NCBI RefSeq assembly: GCF_001613245.1
Contig: NZ_BDBZ01000013.1
Span: 62,001 to 126,000 of the forward strand
Source: Nocardia speluncae NBRC 108251
Lineage (GTDB): Bacteria > Actinomycetota > Actinomycetes > Mycobacteriales > Mycobacteriaceae
DNA: 64,000 nt
Reading direction: 5' to 3'
The stretch's first letter is position 1, and every line of letters starts with the position of its first letter. Positions 1-8,333 of this stretch are shown piece by piece. The notes under the pieces were generated by a model, which saw only the letters and a list, made by a program, of their open reading frames with translations, was not told where the DNA came from and did no database searches. Both the position numbers and the translations under genes were made by a program.

Positions 1-2
1 TC

Positions 3-464
3 GAGATCGACCGGGACGAGATCGTGGTAATCGGTGAACTGCCGCTGCCGCGACCGGACGAAGCAGCGAGCGAGGGATCCGGCGACAAGGCGACCCCCCC
101 GATCGCGGAGGCGACAAAGGAAGGGGCGGTTGCCAGGTTCCGCGAGTCCACTCGGCCCGCGCGGATGCAGATCGCGGACGAGGCGCAGCAGCGCTACCGG
201 CGCAGTGTCGCGTGGGGCGTCGCGATCGACGGGCAGCGAATCCTGTTCACCCACTTGGCGGTTCCGGTGATGACCAGGCTGCGGCAACCGGAACGAAAGG
301 TGCTCGACACGCTGGTCGATGCCGGGGTGGCGCGGTCGAGGGCCGATGCTTTGGCGTGGGCGGTGCGGCTGGTGGGCGAGCACACCGAGTCGTGGCTCGA
401 GGAGCTGCGTACGGCGATGCGGAAGGTCGACGATCTGCGTTCGGAAGGTCCGCAAGGGCTTTGA
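3..464 (+). CDS. Conserved actinobacterial hypothetical protein, 5' end outside the window
   Basis: The reading frame is open from the first complete codon and reads EIDRDEIVVIGEL before the first in-window start, a GTG at 24. The true start is therefore probably upstream and only the C-terminal part is visible. A low-complexity Ala/Glu/Lys linker is followed by a conserved-looking block (FTHLAVPVMTRLRQPERKVL, then a helical stretch with SRADALAWAVRLVGEHTESW). I recall similar proteins in mycobacteria and nocardiae but know no function for them. No membrane segment or catalytic motif is visible. It is well separated from the next gene, with an inverted repeat at 627-664 that can end transcription. 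Confidence 0.6.
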   Translation, partial: EIDRDEIVVIGELPLPRPDEAASEGSGDKATPPIAEATKEGAVARFRESTRPARMQIADEAQQRYRRSVAWGVAIDGQRILFTHLAVPVMTRLRQPERKVLDTLVDAGVARSRADALAWAVRLVGEHTESWLEELRTAMRKVDDLRSEGPQGL

Positions 465-626
465 TGCGTTGTCGCTGCGGTACGCAGTGGTCCTGCGGCG
501 TGAATGCAGGGGTAACCGGGCCGGTGGCGTGGGAGGCCGATACCGGTCGGCGGTTCCGCGACAGCCACTGCCGCCGATGTGGGCGGCTACCTCGTGGGCA
601 AGGCGCGGCTGAACAGCCCGAGCGCC

Positions 627-664
627 CCGTACGGTGCGGGACGACAACGCCCCGCACCGTACGG
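627..664. terminator. Bidirectional hairpin terminator
   Basis: A perfect 14-bp stem (CCGTACGGTGCGGG at 627-640, its complement at 651-664) encloses a 10-nt loop. It lies between two convergent genes and starts 9 bp past the DUF1540 stop codon. There is no U-tract, as is usual for high-GC actinobacteria. Confidence 0.75.
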
Positions 665-672
665 TGGATAGT

Positions 673-975
673 TCAGCTGGGGGTGTAGGTCATGCAACGC
701 GCGGCGTGATCCCCGCTGCCCGGGCCGACCCGGATCTCACCGGCGGTGCATTCGAGGCCGGTGTTGTGCGCGCAGTCCGCGCGCTGGCAGGCCCCGACCA
801 TGCTGGTGACCGTATCCAGTCCGCCTTTGACCGCCAACGGGATGAACGTCGCGCAATCGGCGCTGCCGTTCTGGCCGGAGACATTGATGGCGTAGGCATG
901 GCAGCCGTCGTGGTTGTTGTAGGAACAGTCGTTCACTGTGCATTCGCTGACGTGCGGCATTTCCATGGTTGTCAT
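673..975 (-). CDS. Two-repeat DUF1540 cysteine-rich protein
   Basis: This is a 100-residue protein with two copies of a short Cys pattern: CTVNDCSYNNHDGCHAYAI near residues 12-31, and CQRADCAHNTGLECTAGEI near 62-81. That is the layout of DUF1540 proteins, where the cysteines are thought to bind a metal. The function is unknown. The ATG at 975 is preceded by a strong AGGAGG ribosome site. There is no signal peptide or membrane segment, so it should be cytoplasmic. It appears monocistronic, with the hairpin terminator directly downstream. Confidence 0.85.
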   Translation of the reverse strand: MTTMEMPHVSECTVNDCSYNNHDGCHAYAINVSGQNGSADCATFIPLAVKGGLDTVTSMVGACQRADCAHNTGLECTAGEIRVGPGSGDHAARCMTYTPS

Positions 976-1098
976 GCGCTTCGTCCTCCTGGGCTGTGGG
1001 AGTCATGCTCATGCGGCTACCAGAATAGACCGAGGTGACAGCGCTGAATACCCGGGAACTCGAATCCGGCGCGACGCTCGACCCCGCTCCGGGCGGGT

Positions 1099-1599
1099 TC
1101 ACGGCAGGGGTTCCGTTCGCCAGTTCCGGATCTCGTGGGCCCAGGCTTGAAGCCCCGCCTGGAACCCCGCGCGCTGTTCTGTGGTGAGGGTGGATACGGC
1201 CGCCAGCAGCGGCTCGGCTCGCCGGGCGACGAATTCTTCGACATGTGCGCGGCGGTGCGGCAGCAGCGATACCAGCGTGCGCCGCCGGTCGGCCGGGTCG
1301 GGCCGCCGTTGCACCCATTCGGCGCGGTCGAGATCGCCCACCAGCTCGCTCACCGTGGACAGTGCCAGTCCCATCCGGCCGGCCAGTTCGCCGACGCTGA
1401 TCGCTTCCTCGGCCACCAGTTGCACGCATACCGCGCCGTGCCGGGGGGTGAGCCGGTGCGCGGTGAAGGATTCGAGGTATTCGGCCGGCATATCCGTGCG
1501 TGCCTTGTCGAAGAAGTTCGCGACCAGCGGCAGGAATCCGATCAGGTCGGTGATCTCCTGCGCGGTCGGTTGCCTCGGCGTGTGGGTCTTGTCCGGCAT
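1099..1599 (-). CDS. MarR-family transcriptional regulator
   Basis: The 166-residue protein has the MarR winged helix: a helix-turn-helix around AISVGELAGRMGLALSTVSEL (about 67-87) and the wing with the family signature DPADRRRTLVSL (about 101-112). Such proteins bind DNA as dimers and release it on contact with small aromatic or oxidised ligands. It is divergent from the questin-oxidase-like gene across about 60 bp containing a small dyad, so it probably controls that gene and itself. The ligand cannot be deduced. Confidence 0.9.
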   Translation of the reverse strand: MPDKTHTPRQPTAQEITDLIGFLPLVANFFDKARTDMPAEYLESFTAHRLTPRHGAVCVQLVAEEAISVGELAGRMGLALSTVSELVGDLDRAEWVQRRPDPADRRRTLVSLLPHRRAHVEEFVARRAEPLLAAVSTLTTEQRAGFQAGLQAWAHEIRNWRTEPLP

Positions 1600-1619
1600 G
1601 GAGTCATCTTATATGTTCG

Positions 1620-1631
1620 TATTTCCAAATA
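1620..1631. promoter_or_regulatory. Possible MarR operator in a divergent promoter
   Basis: TATTTCCAAATA is a perfect 5-2-5 inverted repeat in the short AT-rich gap between the divergent genes starting at 1599 and 1662. Its size and place suit a MarR half-site pair. Assignment to the neighbouring MarR protein is inference. Confidence 0.4.
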
Positions 1632-1661
1632 GTTCGGATATGCGAAGCGATTGAGGTAGTG

Positions 1662-2795
1662 ATGTCGGCTTACAGCGATGCGGTCAACGACGCGCTCGAA
1701 CGGCTGGACGATCTCGGATACGAGCGCAACCTGGGCGGTGGCGATCTGGCCAACCACGGCCCGATGGCCGCCGAAGCGCTTGCAGTGCTGGGCCACACCG
1801 CCGCGATCCCGGACTGGGTCGCGGTGTATCGGGCTGCCGCGCCGCATCACGAACCGCCCGTGCCTTCCCGCCGACTCGGTGACGAGGAATCCGATTGGCG
1901 GGCCGCGCTCGGCGATATCGGGCGGGCCGGCGATTTCGAGGAACTGTTCCGGCGTCAGATGGCGGACGAGGGCTGGCAAGAGGTGCTGGTGCGCTGGTGG
2001 CCGCGTTTGCTCCCCGGGCCGATGACCGGCCTCACGCACGGACTGATCCGGACGGCGCATGCCGTACGCGGACTGTCGGCCACCGATCGGCCGACCCCGT
2101 TGCAGCTGGGCGAACTCTCCCGGGCGCTGGGCTACTGGGCTGCCCGGTTCATCGATGCGCCCGGCCCGGGCCGTCTCACCGGAAAATCCGGTCTCCCTGC
2201 CTCGATTGCGGCGGTGCCCAGGTTGCCGGAACCGGACAGCCCGCAGCAGGCGATGGCCCGTCTGCGCACCCCCCGCACTATGCCCGGCTACGACGAATCC
2301 CTGACCGCACTGGCTCCCGAGCGCGCCGACCGCCTGCTGTCCCGGATGACCGCCCATTTCGCCGGCATCTGTGGCGCACATGCGGTGGCGCAGTTCCCGA
2401 TTCCGCTCATCCACGGCGTGACGGCTCCCGCCGCGGCCCGGCTGGTGTTGCCGTGTCTACCCGAAGCGTTGTACGAGCCCACCCTCGCCGCGGTATGGCA
2501 GGCGCAGGTGACGCTGCTGATGGCGGCGACCACCGACCGGTCCGGTGAGGCCGAGGCGCCGGTGCATGCACAGGAGACGGATACGCCGCCGTGGGACGAG
2601 TTGATCGCCCGTGCGGTCGACCACGGAGACGAACACGTCATCAAGTTCACCGAGGCATGCCTGCGCGAGAACGCCCTGAGTCCGGATCCGCGTTACGCCT
2701 GGGCGGTGGATCGTGCCCAGCAGTTGGTGGAGCGCCCCGAGGGGCCGAACGGTCCGGCGGTGGCTGTCCGGTTCGGTGCGCCGTCGCAACGCTGA
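1662..2795 (+). CDS. Questin-oxidase-like (DUF4243) protein
   Basis: The ~377-residue protein matches the questin oxidase / DUF4243 family in layout. It has an N-terminal NHGPMAAEAL motif, a central LVRWWPRLLPG segment followed by LTHGLIRTAHAVR, and a His-containing IPLIHGVTAPAA motif near the C-terminus. The fungal founding member carries out Baeyer-Villiger cleavage of an anthraquinone without an obvious flavin site; bacterial members are uncharacterised. I chose the ATG at 1662 over the overlapping GTG at 1659 because TTGAGG lies 5 nt before it. Control by the divergent MarR gene suggests a role in detoxifying or converting an aromatic compound. Confidence 0.75.
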   Translation: MSAYSDAVNDALERLDDLGYERNLGGGDLANHGPMAAEALAVLGHTAAIPDWVAVYRAAAPHHEPPVPSRRLGDEESDWRAALGDIGRAGDFEELFRRQMADEGWQEVLVRWWPRLLPGPMTGLTHGLIRTAHAVRGLSATDRPTPLQLGELSRALGYWAARFIDAPGPGRLTGKSGLPASIAAVPRLPEPDSPQQAMARLRTPRTMPGYDESLTALAPERADRLLSRMTAHFAGICGAHAVAQFPIPLIHGVTAPAAARLVLPCLPEALYEPTLAAVWQAQVTLLMAATTDRSGEAEAPVHAQETDTPPWDELIARAVDHGDEHVIKFTEACLRENALSPDPRYAWAVDRAQQLVERPEGPNGPAVAVRFGAPSQR

Positions 2796-2811
2796 TCGGA
2801 TCGCACGTTGA

Positions 2812-2864
2812 GTGAACGCTATTTACTAAAGGGTGTTCACAAATGAGGGTGTGGTGTGGTTCAC
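2812..2864. promoter_or_regulatory. Repeated GTTCAC half-sites upstream of the CYP125-like gene
   Basis: GTGAAC at 2812-2817 is inverted relative to GTTCAC at 2835-2840 and 2859-2864. The two direct copies are 24 bp apart. An AT-rich dyad TTTACTAAA (2822-2830) sits between the first two. The array lies 30-85 bp before the P450 start and is a reasonable target for the TetR protein encoded at the end of the same operon. No KstR-type site (AACnnGTT core) is visible. Confidence 0.4.
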
Positions 2865-2895
2865 TCCTAAGGACAGTGTTCTGCAAGGAGGCATA

Positions 2896-4122
2896 GTGAC
2901 CGCACCGTCCCTGTCCCACGACTTCGATTTCACCGATCCCGACCTGCTCGCCGCTCGGCTGCCGATCGAAGAATGGGCCGAACTGCGCCGCGCCGCGCCC
3001 GTCTGGTGGGTCGACCAGCCCGACGGCGTCAGCGGTTTCGACGACGGCGGGTACTGGGTGGTCAGCAAGCTCGACCACATCAAGGAGATATCCAAGAACT
3101 CCGAGGTCTACTCCACCAACGCCAATACCGCGGTGATCCGCTTCAACGGTGAGATCACTCGCGACGAGATCGACATCCAGCGCGCCATGCTGGTCAACAC
3201 CGATCCGCCGGAACACGACAAGCTGCGCCGCATCATCGCCCGCGGTTTCACACCGCGCGCCGTGCAGAGCCTGCGCGACGCACTCACCGAACGCGCCGAG
3301 CGGATCGTGCACGAGGCCAAGAAGACCGGCGGCGGCGATTTCGTCGAACAGGTCGCGTGCGAACTGCCGCTGCAGGCCATCGCCGAACTCCTCGGTGTGC
3401 CGCAGGACGATCGCGGCAAACTGTTCGAGTGGTCCAACCAGATGATGGGCTACGACGACCCCCAGTACGCCGACAGCTACAAGATGGCCAACGCGCAGGT
3501 CATGGGCTACGCCTGGAACCTCGCCGAGGAGCGTCGCGGCTGCCCGGCCGACGACATCATCACCCAGCTGCTCAGCGCCGATATCGACGGCGAAGCACTG
3601 AGTTCGGAAGAGTTCGCCTGGTTCGTCATCCTGCTGGCCGTCGCCGGTAACGAGACCACCCGCAATGCCACCACCCACGGCATGAAGGCTTTCGTCGACA
3701 ACCCCGAACAATGGGAGCTGTACCGGGCCGAGCGCCCGCGCACCGCCCCCGACGAGATCGTCCGCTGGGCCACCCCGGTCATCGCCTTCCAGCGGACCGC
3801 CCTGGTGGATACCGAAATCGGTGGCCAGGCCATCACCAAGGGGCAGCGCGTGGGCCTGTTCTACTCCTCGGCCAACTTCGACGAAGACCACTTCACCAAG
3901 CCGTTCGAGTTCGACGTCACCCGTAACCCGAATCCGCACGTCGGGTTCGGTGGAACGGGCACCCACTACTGCGTCGGCGCGAACCTGGCCCGCCTGCAAC
4001 TCGACCTCATCTTCAACGCCATCGCCGATGTGATGCCGAACCTGCGTCAGGTCGCCGAACCCGTTCGGCTACGGTCGGGTTGGTTGAACGGCATCAAGAA
4101 TTGGCAGGTCGCCTACGAATGA
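2896..4122 (+). CDS. cyp125: CYP125-type steroid side-chain cytochrome P450
   Basis: The 408-residue P450 closely resembles mycobacterial CYP125, which hydroxylates the terminal side-chain carbon of cholesterol or cholestenone. Visible marks are the acid/Thr pair AGNETT (250-255), the ExxR motif EIVR (287-290), the heme loop GFGGTGTHYCVGANLA with Cys359, and the CYP125-like tail RLRSGWLNGIKNWQV. The GTG at 2896 is chosen because AAGGAG lies 5 nt upstream; the frame stays open further upstream without a comparable site. It overlaps the TetR gene by 4 bp. It is not next to fadA5/fadE28-type genes, so it may be a second CYP125 copy with its own regulation. The exact substrate is inferred. Confidence 0.9.
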   Translation: MTAPSLSHDFDFTDPDLLAARLPIEEWAELRRAAPVWWVDQPDGVSGFDDGGYWVVSKLDHIKEISKNSEVYSTNANTAVIRFNGEITRDEIDIQRAMLVNTDPPEHDKLRRIIARGFTPRAVQSLRDALTERAERIVHEAKKTGGGDFVEQVACELPLQAIAELLGVPQDDRGKLFEWSNQMMGYDDPQYADSYKMANAQVMGYAWNLAEERRGCPADDIITQLLSADIDGEALSSEEFAWFVILLAVAGNETTRNATTHGMKAFVDNPEQWELYRAERPRTAPDEIVRWATPVIAFQRTALVDTEIGGQAITKGQRVGLFYSSANFDEDHFTKPFEFDVTRNPNPHVGFGGTGTHYCVGANLARLQLDLIFNAIADVMPNLRQVAEPVRLRSGWLNGIKNWQVAYE

Positions 4123-4853
4123 CACCACCCGCGCGGCGGGGCCGGATGCCCGCGGTCAGTGACGCGGATATCCGGCGCGTGGCCGCGGAGCTGCTGGTCT
4201 CGCATGGCGCGGAGGCACTGAGCCTCCGCGCCATCGCGCGTGAACTCGGTATCACCGCCCCCGCCCTCTACCGCTACTACCCGTCCAGGGACGAGCTCCT
4301 GGCTGCTTTGCGCCGTGATATCTGCCGCCGCTTGGCCGACGATCTCGCCGCGCAGGTCGCCGAACTCCCCGACGACGGTGTGGTCCGGCTGTTCGCCATC
4401 TGCCGGGCATTCCGGCACTGGGCCTTGGCTCACCGCAACGAATTCACCCTGGTATTTGCCTCCCCGTCCGGCGGCAATCCGGGCACGGTGCGCCGATTCG
4501 ACGAATCGTTCGGCCTGGTTTTCCTGGAAGCCGCCGGAAAGGTGCTGGCGGCCTACGACCTGGCACCCCCGCCGGTCGAATCGATTCCGGGGGCGCTGCG
4601 GACCGATCTGATCGCCTTCCAGACCGAACTCCTGGCGCTTTTGGCGGGATCGGAGCAGAAGTTCCCGGCCGAGAAGTTCGACCTCGGGGTCGCGTACCTG
4701 ATGATGACGGTGTGGGTCCGGCTCTACGGTCACGTAACACTCGAAGTGTTCGGCAATTACCCGATGCCGGTGAGCGACCCGGACGTGCTGTTCGACGCGG
4801 TCCTCACCGATCTCGCCGCCGGAATCGGGCTCGTCGCGGGAGACGGCGGATAG
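4119..4853 (+). CDS. TetR-family regulator in the CYP125 operon
   Basis: The 244-residue protein has a TetR N-terminal HTH (LSLRAIARELGITAPALYRYYPSRDELLAAL, about 33-63) and a long helical ligand domain of the kind often followed by a WHG motif. Its ATG overlaps the P450 stop codon (ATGA), which implies translational coupling. It may repress the operon through the GTTCAC half-sites at 2812-2864, with a sterol- or lipid-derived effector. That link is inferred from position. Confidence 0.88.
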   Translation: MTPPARRGRMPAVSDADIRRVAAELLVSHGAEALSLRAIARELGITAPALYRYYPSRDELLAALRRDICRRLADDLAAQVAELPDDGVVRLFAICRAFRHWALAHRNEFTLVFASPSGGNPGTVRRFDESFGLVFLEAAGKVLAAYDLAPPPVESIPGALRTDLIAFQTELLALLAGSEQKFPAEKFDLGVAYLMMTVWVRLYGHVTLEVFGNYPMPVSDPDVLFDAVLTDLAAGIGLVAGDGG

Positions 4854-4990
4854 CTTCGGCCCTCGTCCCGCGGGTTTGCGGCCGGACCGCGGTGATCTGA
4901 TCGTGTGGGACGGATGGGGCGATGGCAACGCGCATGTGGCCGGTCCCGATGCTCCCGCGCTGCCGATCTGGTTCGGCCGCGGGCCGTGGT

Positions 4991-5283
4991 GACGAACGCC
5001 GATTTCGCGACCTCCACGAAAACGAGGTGCAGTAGACTCGCGGTCTGTACGGCCCCGTCGGCCTCGCCGACGACGCCATCGAGTTTCTGCACTACAACGC
5101 CAACAAAGCGCTGATGGATCTCGGATTCGACCCGCTGTTTCCCGGGATGTGGTGGACGCCGACCCGACGATTCCGGCCACACTCTCGCCGAACGCGGACG
5201 AGAACGACGACTTATTCAGCGGGTCCGGATCGCCCTTCGTCACGAGAACGGCGGAGTCCACGCAAGACGATGACCAGGTTTCC
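4991..5283 (+). pseudogene. Decayed C-terminal remnant of nrdF (class Ib ribonucleotide reductase beta subunit)
   Basis: Translation gives DLHENEVQ, an in-frame TAG at 5033, then [18 protein letters not shown] and [19 protein letters not shown]. This aligns with the end of actinobacterial NrdF (ELYDNEVEYTEDLYDEVGL, then [18 protein letters not shown]). The stop replaces a Tyr codon. After about 5147 the match continues in another frame ([19 protein letters not shown], then SGSGSPFV), corresponding to NrdF's SPNADENHDFFSGSGSSYV. No start or catalytic N-terminal part is present, so it is a fragment with at least one nonsense and one frameshift change. A working copy presumably lies elsewhere. 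Confidence 0.8.
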
Positions 5284-5322
5284 GGTTCGGGAATTGCCAG
5301 GCTCTCTTTATCGGATCAATAA

Positions 5323-5351
5323 CTTGAATCATTCCAGATTGTCGGTAGGGT
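5323..5351 (+). promoter_or_regulatory. Catalase promoter with a Fur-family box over the -35
   Basis: CTTGAATcATTCCAG (5323-5337) is a 7-1-7 dyad with one mismatch, like Fur/PerR boxes and like the TTGACTnnTTCCAGA-type site in front of mycobacterial furA-katG. TTGAAT (5324-5329) can act as -35 and TAGGGT (5346-5351) as -10, 16 bp apart. Repressor binding would block RNA polymerase. No fur-type gene is nearby, so regulation would be in trans. Confidence 0.55.
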
Positions 5352-5461
5352 GGAAACGTGCACTGCTGAGAACCCGCACGCCGAAGCGGACGACATGGCA
5401 TGGCTCCGCCCGGACCGGCCGGTTCATGGACCAATCGAACAGTTCACCAGGAGGAGATTGC

Positions 5462-6943
5462 ATGACCACCGAACCCACCACAGACCACACCTCCTCGAAA
5501 CCATCGACGACCGAATCCGGCGCACCGCGGGAAAGCGACGCCCACTCGCTCAGCGTGGGATCGAACGGGCCGCTGTTACTGCACGATGTCGCGCTCGTCG
5601 AGAAGCTCGCCCGGTTCGACCGTGAGCGGATCCCGGAACGGAGCCCGCACGCGAAGGGGTCCGGCGCGTTCGGCGAGCTCGAGATCACCGAGGACGTCTC
5701 GCGCTATACCAAGGCGAAACTGTTCCAGCCGGGAACCAAGACGCCGATGCTGGCCCGGTTCTCCACCGTGGCCGGCGAGCTGGGCTCGCCCGATACCTGG
5801 CGCGACGTCCGCGGTTTCGCACTGAAGTTCTATACCCAGGACGGCAACTTCGATATCGTCGGCAACAACACGCCGACCTTCTTCGTCCGCGATCCGATGA
5901 AGTTCCCGGATTTCATCCATTCCCAGAAACGCACCCCCGACTCGGGCCTGCGCGACAACAACATGCAATGGGACTTCTGGACTCTCTCCCCGGAGAGCGC
6001 CCACCAGGTCACCTACCTCATGGGCGACCGCGGTCTCCCGCGGACGTGGCGCCATATGAACGGCTACTCCTCGCACACCTACATGTGGGTCAACGAGGCC
6101 GGGGAAAAGTTCTGGGTCAAGTACCACTTCCTGACCGATCAGGGGTTGAAGTTCCTCAGTAACGAGGAAGCCGGCGAACTGGCCGGCGACGACGCGGATT
6201 TCCACCGGCGCGATCTGTTCGAATCGATCAAGAACGGCGACTACCCGTCGTGGCGGGTCGAGGTGCAGATCATGCCCTACGACGACGCGAAGAAATACCG
6301 TTTCAACCCCTTCGACCTCACCAAGACCTGGTCGAAGAAGGACTACCCGCGTATCCCGGTCGGACGCTTCACCCTGAACCACAACGCGGTCAACCACTTC
6401 GCGCAGATCGAGCAGGCGGCGTTCAGTCCTTCGAACACGGTCCCGGGTACCGGCATCTCGCCGGACAAGATGCTGCTGGGCCGGATCTTCTCCTACCCCG
6501 ACGCGCAGCGGAACCGGCTGGGCACCAACTTCAACCAGCTCCCGGTGAACCGCCCGGTCGTGACCACCAACTCCTACGACAAGGAGGGCGCGATGCAGTA
6601 CCTCCACGCCGGTGACGCACCGGTCTACGCGCCGAACTCCTACGGTCGCGCCTACCAGGACGCGCAGGGCCCGGTGGACAACGGCTGGGAGTCCGACGGC
6701 GAACTCGTCCGGTCGGCCTACTCGCTGCACGCGGAAGACGACGACTTCGGCCAGGCCCACACGCTCGTGCGCGACGTGTTCTCGGATGAGGAACGGCAAC
6801 GTCTCGTCCAGACCGTCACCGGAGCGCTGCTCGCCGGGGTCGTCGAACCGGTTCTCTCACGCGCCTTCCAGTACTGGAAGAACATCGACCAGGAGGTCGG
6901 GGAGCGCATCGAGAAGGAATACAACAGCCAGGCCGGCAAGTGA
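5462..6943 (+). CDS. katA: Monofunctional heme catalase
   Basis: The 493-residue enzyme has the typical size of small-subunit catalases, which dismutate hydrogen peroxide. Visible motifs are the distal His in ERSPHAKG (His63), the catalytic Asn in [12 protein letters not shown] (135-136), [18 protein letters not shown], and the proximal Tyr motif [20 protein letters not shown] replaces the more common VVHAKG, next to the active His. The ATG at 5462 follows AGGAGGAG closely. The gene is monocistronic, with a Fur-like promoter box upstream and a hairpin downstream, which fits an inducible oxidative-stress enzyme. Confidence 0.95.
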   Translation: MTTEPTTDHTSSKPSTTESGAPRESDAHSLSVGSNGPLLLHDVALVEKLARFDRERIPERSPHAKGSGAFGELEITEDVSRYTKAKLFQPGTKTPMLARFSTVAGELGSPDTWRDVRGFALKFYTQDGNFDIVGNNTPTFFVRDPMKFPDFIHSQKRTPDSGLRDNNMQWDFWTLSPESAHQVTYLMGDRGLPRTWRHMNGYSSHTYMWVNEAGEKFWVKYHFLTDQGLKFLSNEEAGELAGDDADFHRRDLFESIKNGDYPSWRVEVQIMPYDDAKKYRFNPFDLTKTWSKKDYPRIPVGRFTLNHNAVNHFAQIEQAAFSPSNTVPGTGISPDKMLLGRIFSYPDAQRNRLGTNFNQLPVNRPVVTTNSYDKEGAMQYLHAGDAPVYAPNSYGRAYQDAQGPVDNGWESDGELVRSAYSLHAEDDDFGQAHTLVRDVFSDEERQRLVQTVTGALLAGVVEPVLSRAFQYWKNIDQEVGERIEKEYNSQAGK

Positions 6944-6964
6944 TGTAGTCACCTGAGCGCAGCC

Positions 6965-6988
6965 GCCGGACCTTCCCGAAGGTCCGGC
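6965..6988 (+). terminator. Hairpin terminator after the catalase gene
   Basis: A 10-bp perfect stem (GCCGGACCTT at 6965-6974, AAGGTCCGGC at 6979-6988) with a 4-nt CCCG loop lies 22 bp after the stop codon. Confidence 0.65.
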
Positions 6989-7067
6989 CGCAGTGCTGTC
7001 TCGCCCCCGGTCGCCACTCGCCCTGCCATCGCCGGTGGGCTGTTACCGGATTGCTACAACTGTCCTG

Positions 7068-8099
7068 GTGAAAGTCTATGCAGGAACCGATGCGGCGACG
7101 CCGCTGGCTGCCATCGGTGAACTCGCCCGTCGCGCCGAGGCCGCCGGGTTCGATGGGATCCATGTATCGGAGACGGTTCACGACCCGTTCATGCTCGCGC
7201 TGCTGGCCCTTCGCGCGACGGAACGGATAATCGTCCGGACCTCCGTCGCCGTGGCGTTCATCCGTAGCCCGATGTTGACCGCCTATACGGCGTGGGATCT
7301 GTCCGCACTGTCCGGAGGGCGGTTCCAGCTCGGGCTCGGTAGCCAGGTTCGGCAGAATATCGAAGACCGCTACGCCATGCCCTGGGCGGCCGCGCCGGCC
7401 GCGCGGATGCGGGAGTATGTCGAGGTGGTGCGGGCCGGGTTCGAAACCTTCCGAACCGGTGCCCTGGTTCCTTTCCACGGCGAGCACTACCACTTTTCCA
7501 GGATGCAGCCGTACTTCAATCCGGGCCCGGATCCTGTTACCTCCGCGCCCCTGATCTACCTCGGCGGAGTCGGGCCCCGCATCTGTGAAGCAGCAGGTGC
7601 GTGCGCGGACGGGATGGTGACTCACCCGACCAACTCCGACCCGCAATACCTTTCGACAGTCTGCGCTCCTTCCCTCGCCGCCGGGGCGCGCGACGCCTCC
7701 CGGACACTGGAGGATTTCGAGATCGTTGCCGGGCTCCAGGTGATCACCGGCGCCACCGACGACGATGTCATCCGCGAACGTGCGCGCCGGCGCCGGCTTT
7801 TCGCGTTTCTGTACTCCACTCCTGCCTACCGGGGAGCATTGGAACGCAATGGTTTCCACGGGCTGCAGGGTGAACTGGCCGAACTTGTCCGCAGTGACCA
7901 GTGGCAGCGGTTACCCGGCGTGGTCACAGACGAGGTCCTGGATGTCCTGGTACCCACCGCGCGTTACGACGCGCTGGCCTCGACCATCCACGACCACCTC
8001 GGCCCGGCCGCACAAGGGGTCGCCATCTCGCTGCCGGAGAACCCCGATCACGATCACCACGTGGCAGACGTTGTCCGAGAACTTCAGTCGAAACCATGA
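7068..8099 (+). CDS. LLM-class flavin-dependent (F420-type) oxidoreductase
   Basis: The ~343-residue protein has the bacterial luciferase-like TIM barrel. It starts VKVYAGTDAATPL, continues with AEAAGFDGIHVSETVHDPF, and contains the family blocks DLSALSGGRFQLGLGSQV and PLIYLGGVGPRICEAAG. Such actinobacterial proteins usually use F420 and often belong to the TIGR03617-like group; the substrate is unknown. I prefer the GTG at 7068 over the in-frame GTG at 6993. It begins at the expected first strand, and TACAAC (7055-7060) lies 7 nt upstream, as for a leaderless transcript. The gene stands alone. Confidence 0.82.
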   Translation: MKVYAGTDAATPLAAIGELARRAEAAGFDGIHVSETVHDPFMLALLALRATERIIVRTSVAVAFIRSPMLTAYTAWDLSALSGGRFQLGLGSQVRQNIEDRYAMPWAAAPAARMREYVEVVRAGFETFRTGALVPFHGEHYHFSRMQPYFNPGPDPVTSAPLIYLGGVGPRICEAAGACADGMVTHPTNSDPQYLSTVCAPSLAAGARDASRTLEDFEIVAGLQVITGATDDDVIRERARRRRLFAFLYSTPAYRGALERNGFHGLQGELAELVRSDQWQRLPGVVTDEVLDVLVPTARYDALASTIHDHLGPAAQGVAISLPENPDHDHHVADVVRELQSKP

Positions 8100-8333
8100 C
8101 ACCGCGAAATGACTGCCGACGTGCCTACTGCCGGTGATCGAGCGTTCAACCAGACGCCGCAGTGACACGTGGCTGCGCTCGTCGATCATCGATGCGGGGA
8201 ATCGGTCGCACTCGGCCACTGCGGCGCACGGCCTGTTTCGGCTCCGCGTGGCATCCAGGGGCTCAGGGGCATCGTGCTTACGGTGACCTGGAGGACGGTG
8301 GTCTGTTCGTGAAGCCGTGGAGACGAGGTGCCG

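Noticed and set aside
2812..2895. KstR or KstR2 operator before the CYP125-like gene
   Set aside because: No AACnnGTT or CAAGnnCTTG core is present; only GTTCAC half-sites are seen.
2647..3999. Long minus-strand open frame (450 codons) across the CYP125-like gene
   Set aside because: It is antisense to a gene with clear P450 motifs and has His/Gly/Val-rich composition typical of a high-GC shadow frame.
5576..6799. Minus-strand open frame of 407 codons over the catalase gene
   Set aside because: It mirrors the catalase codons; the catalase has all its motifs and a ribosome site.
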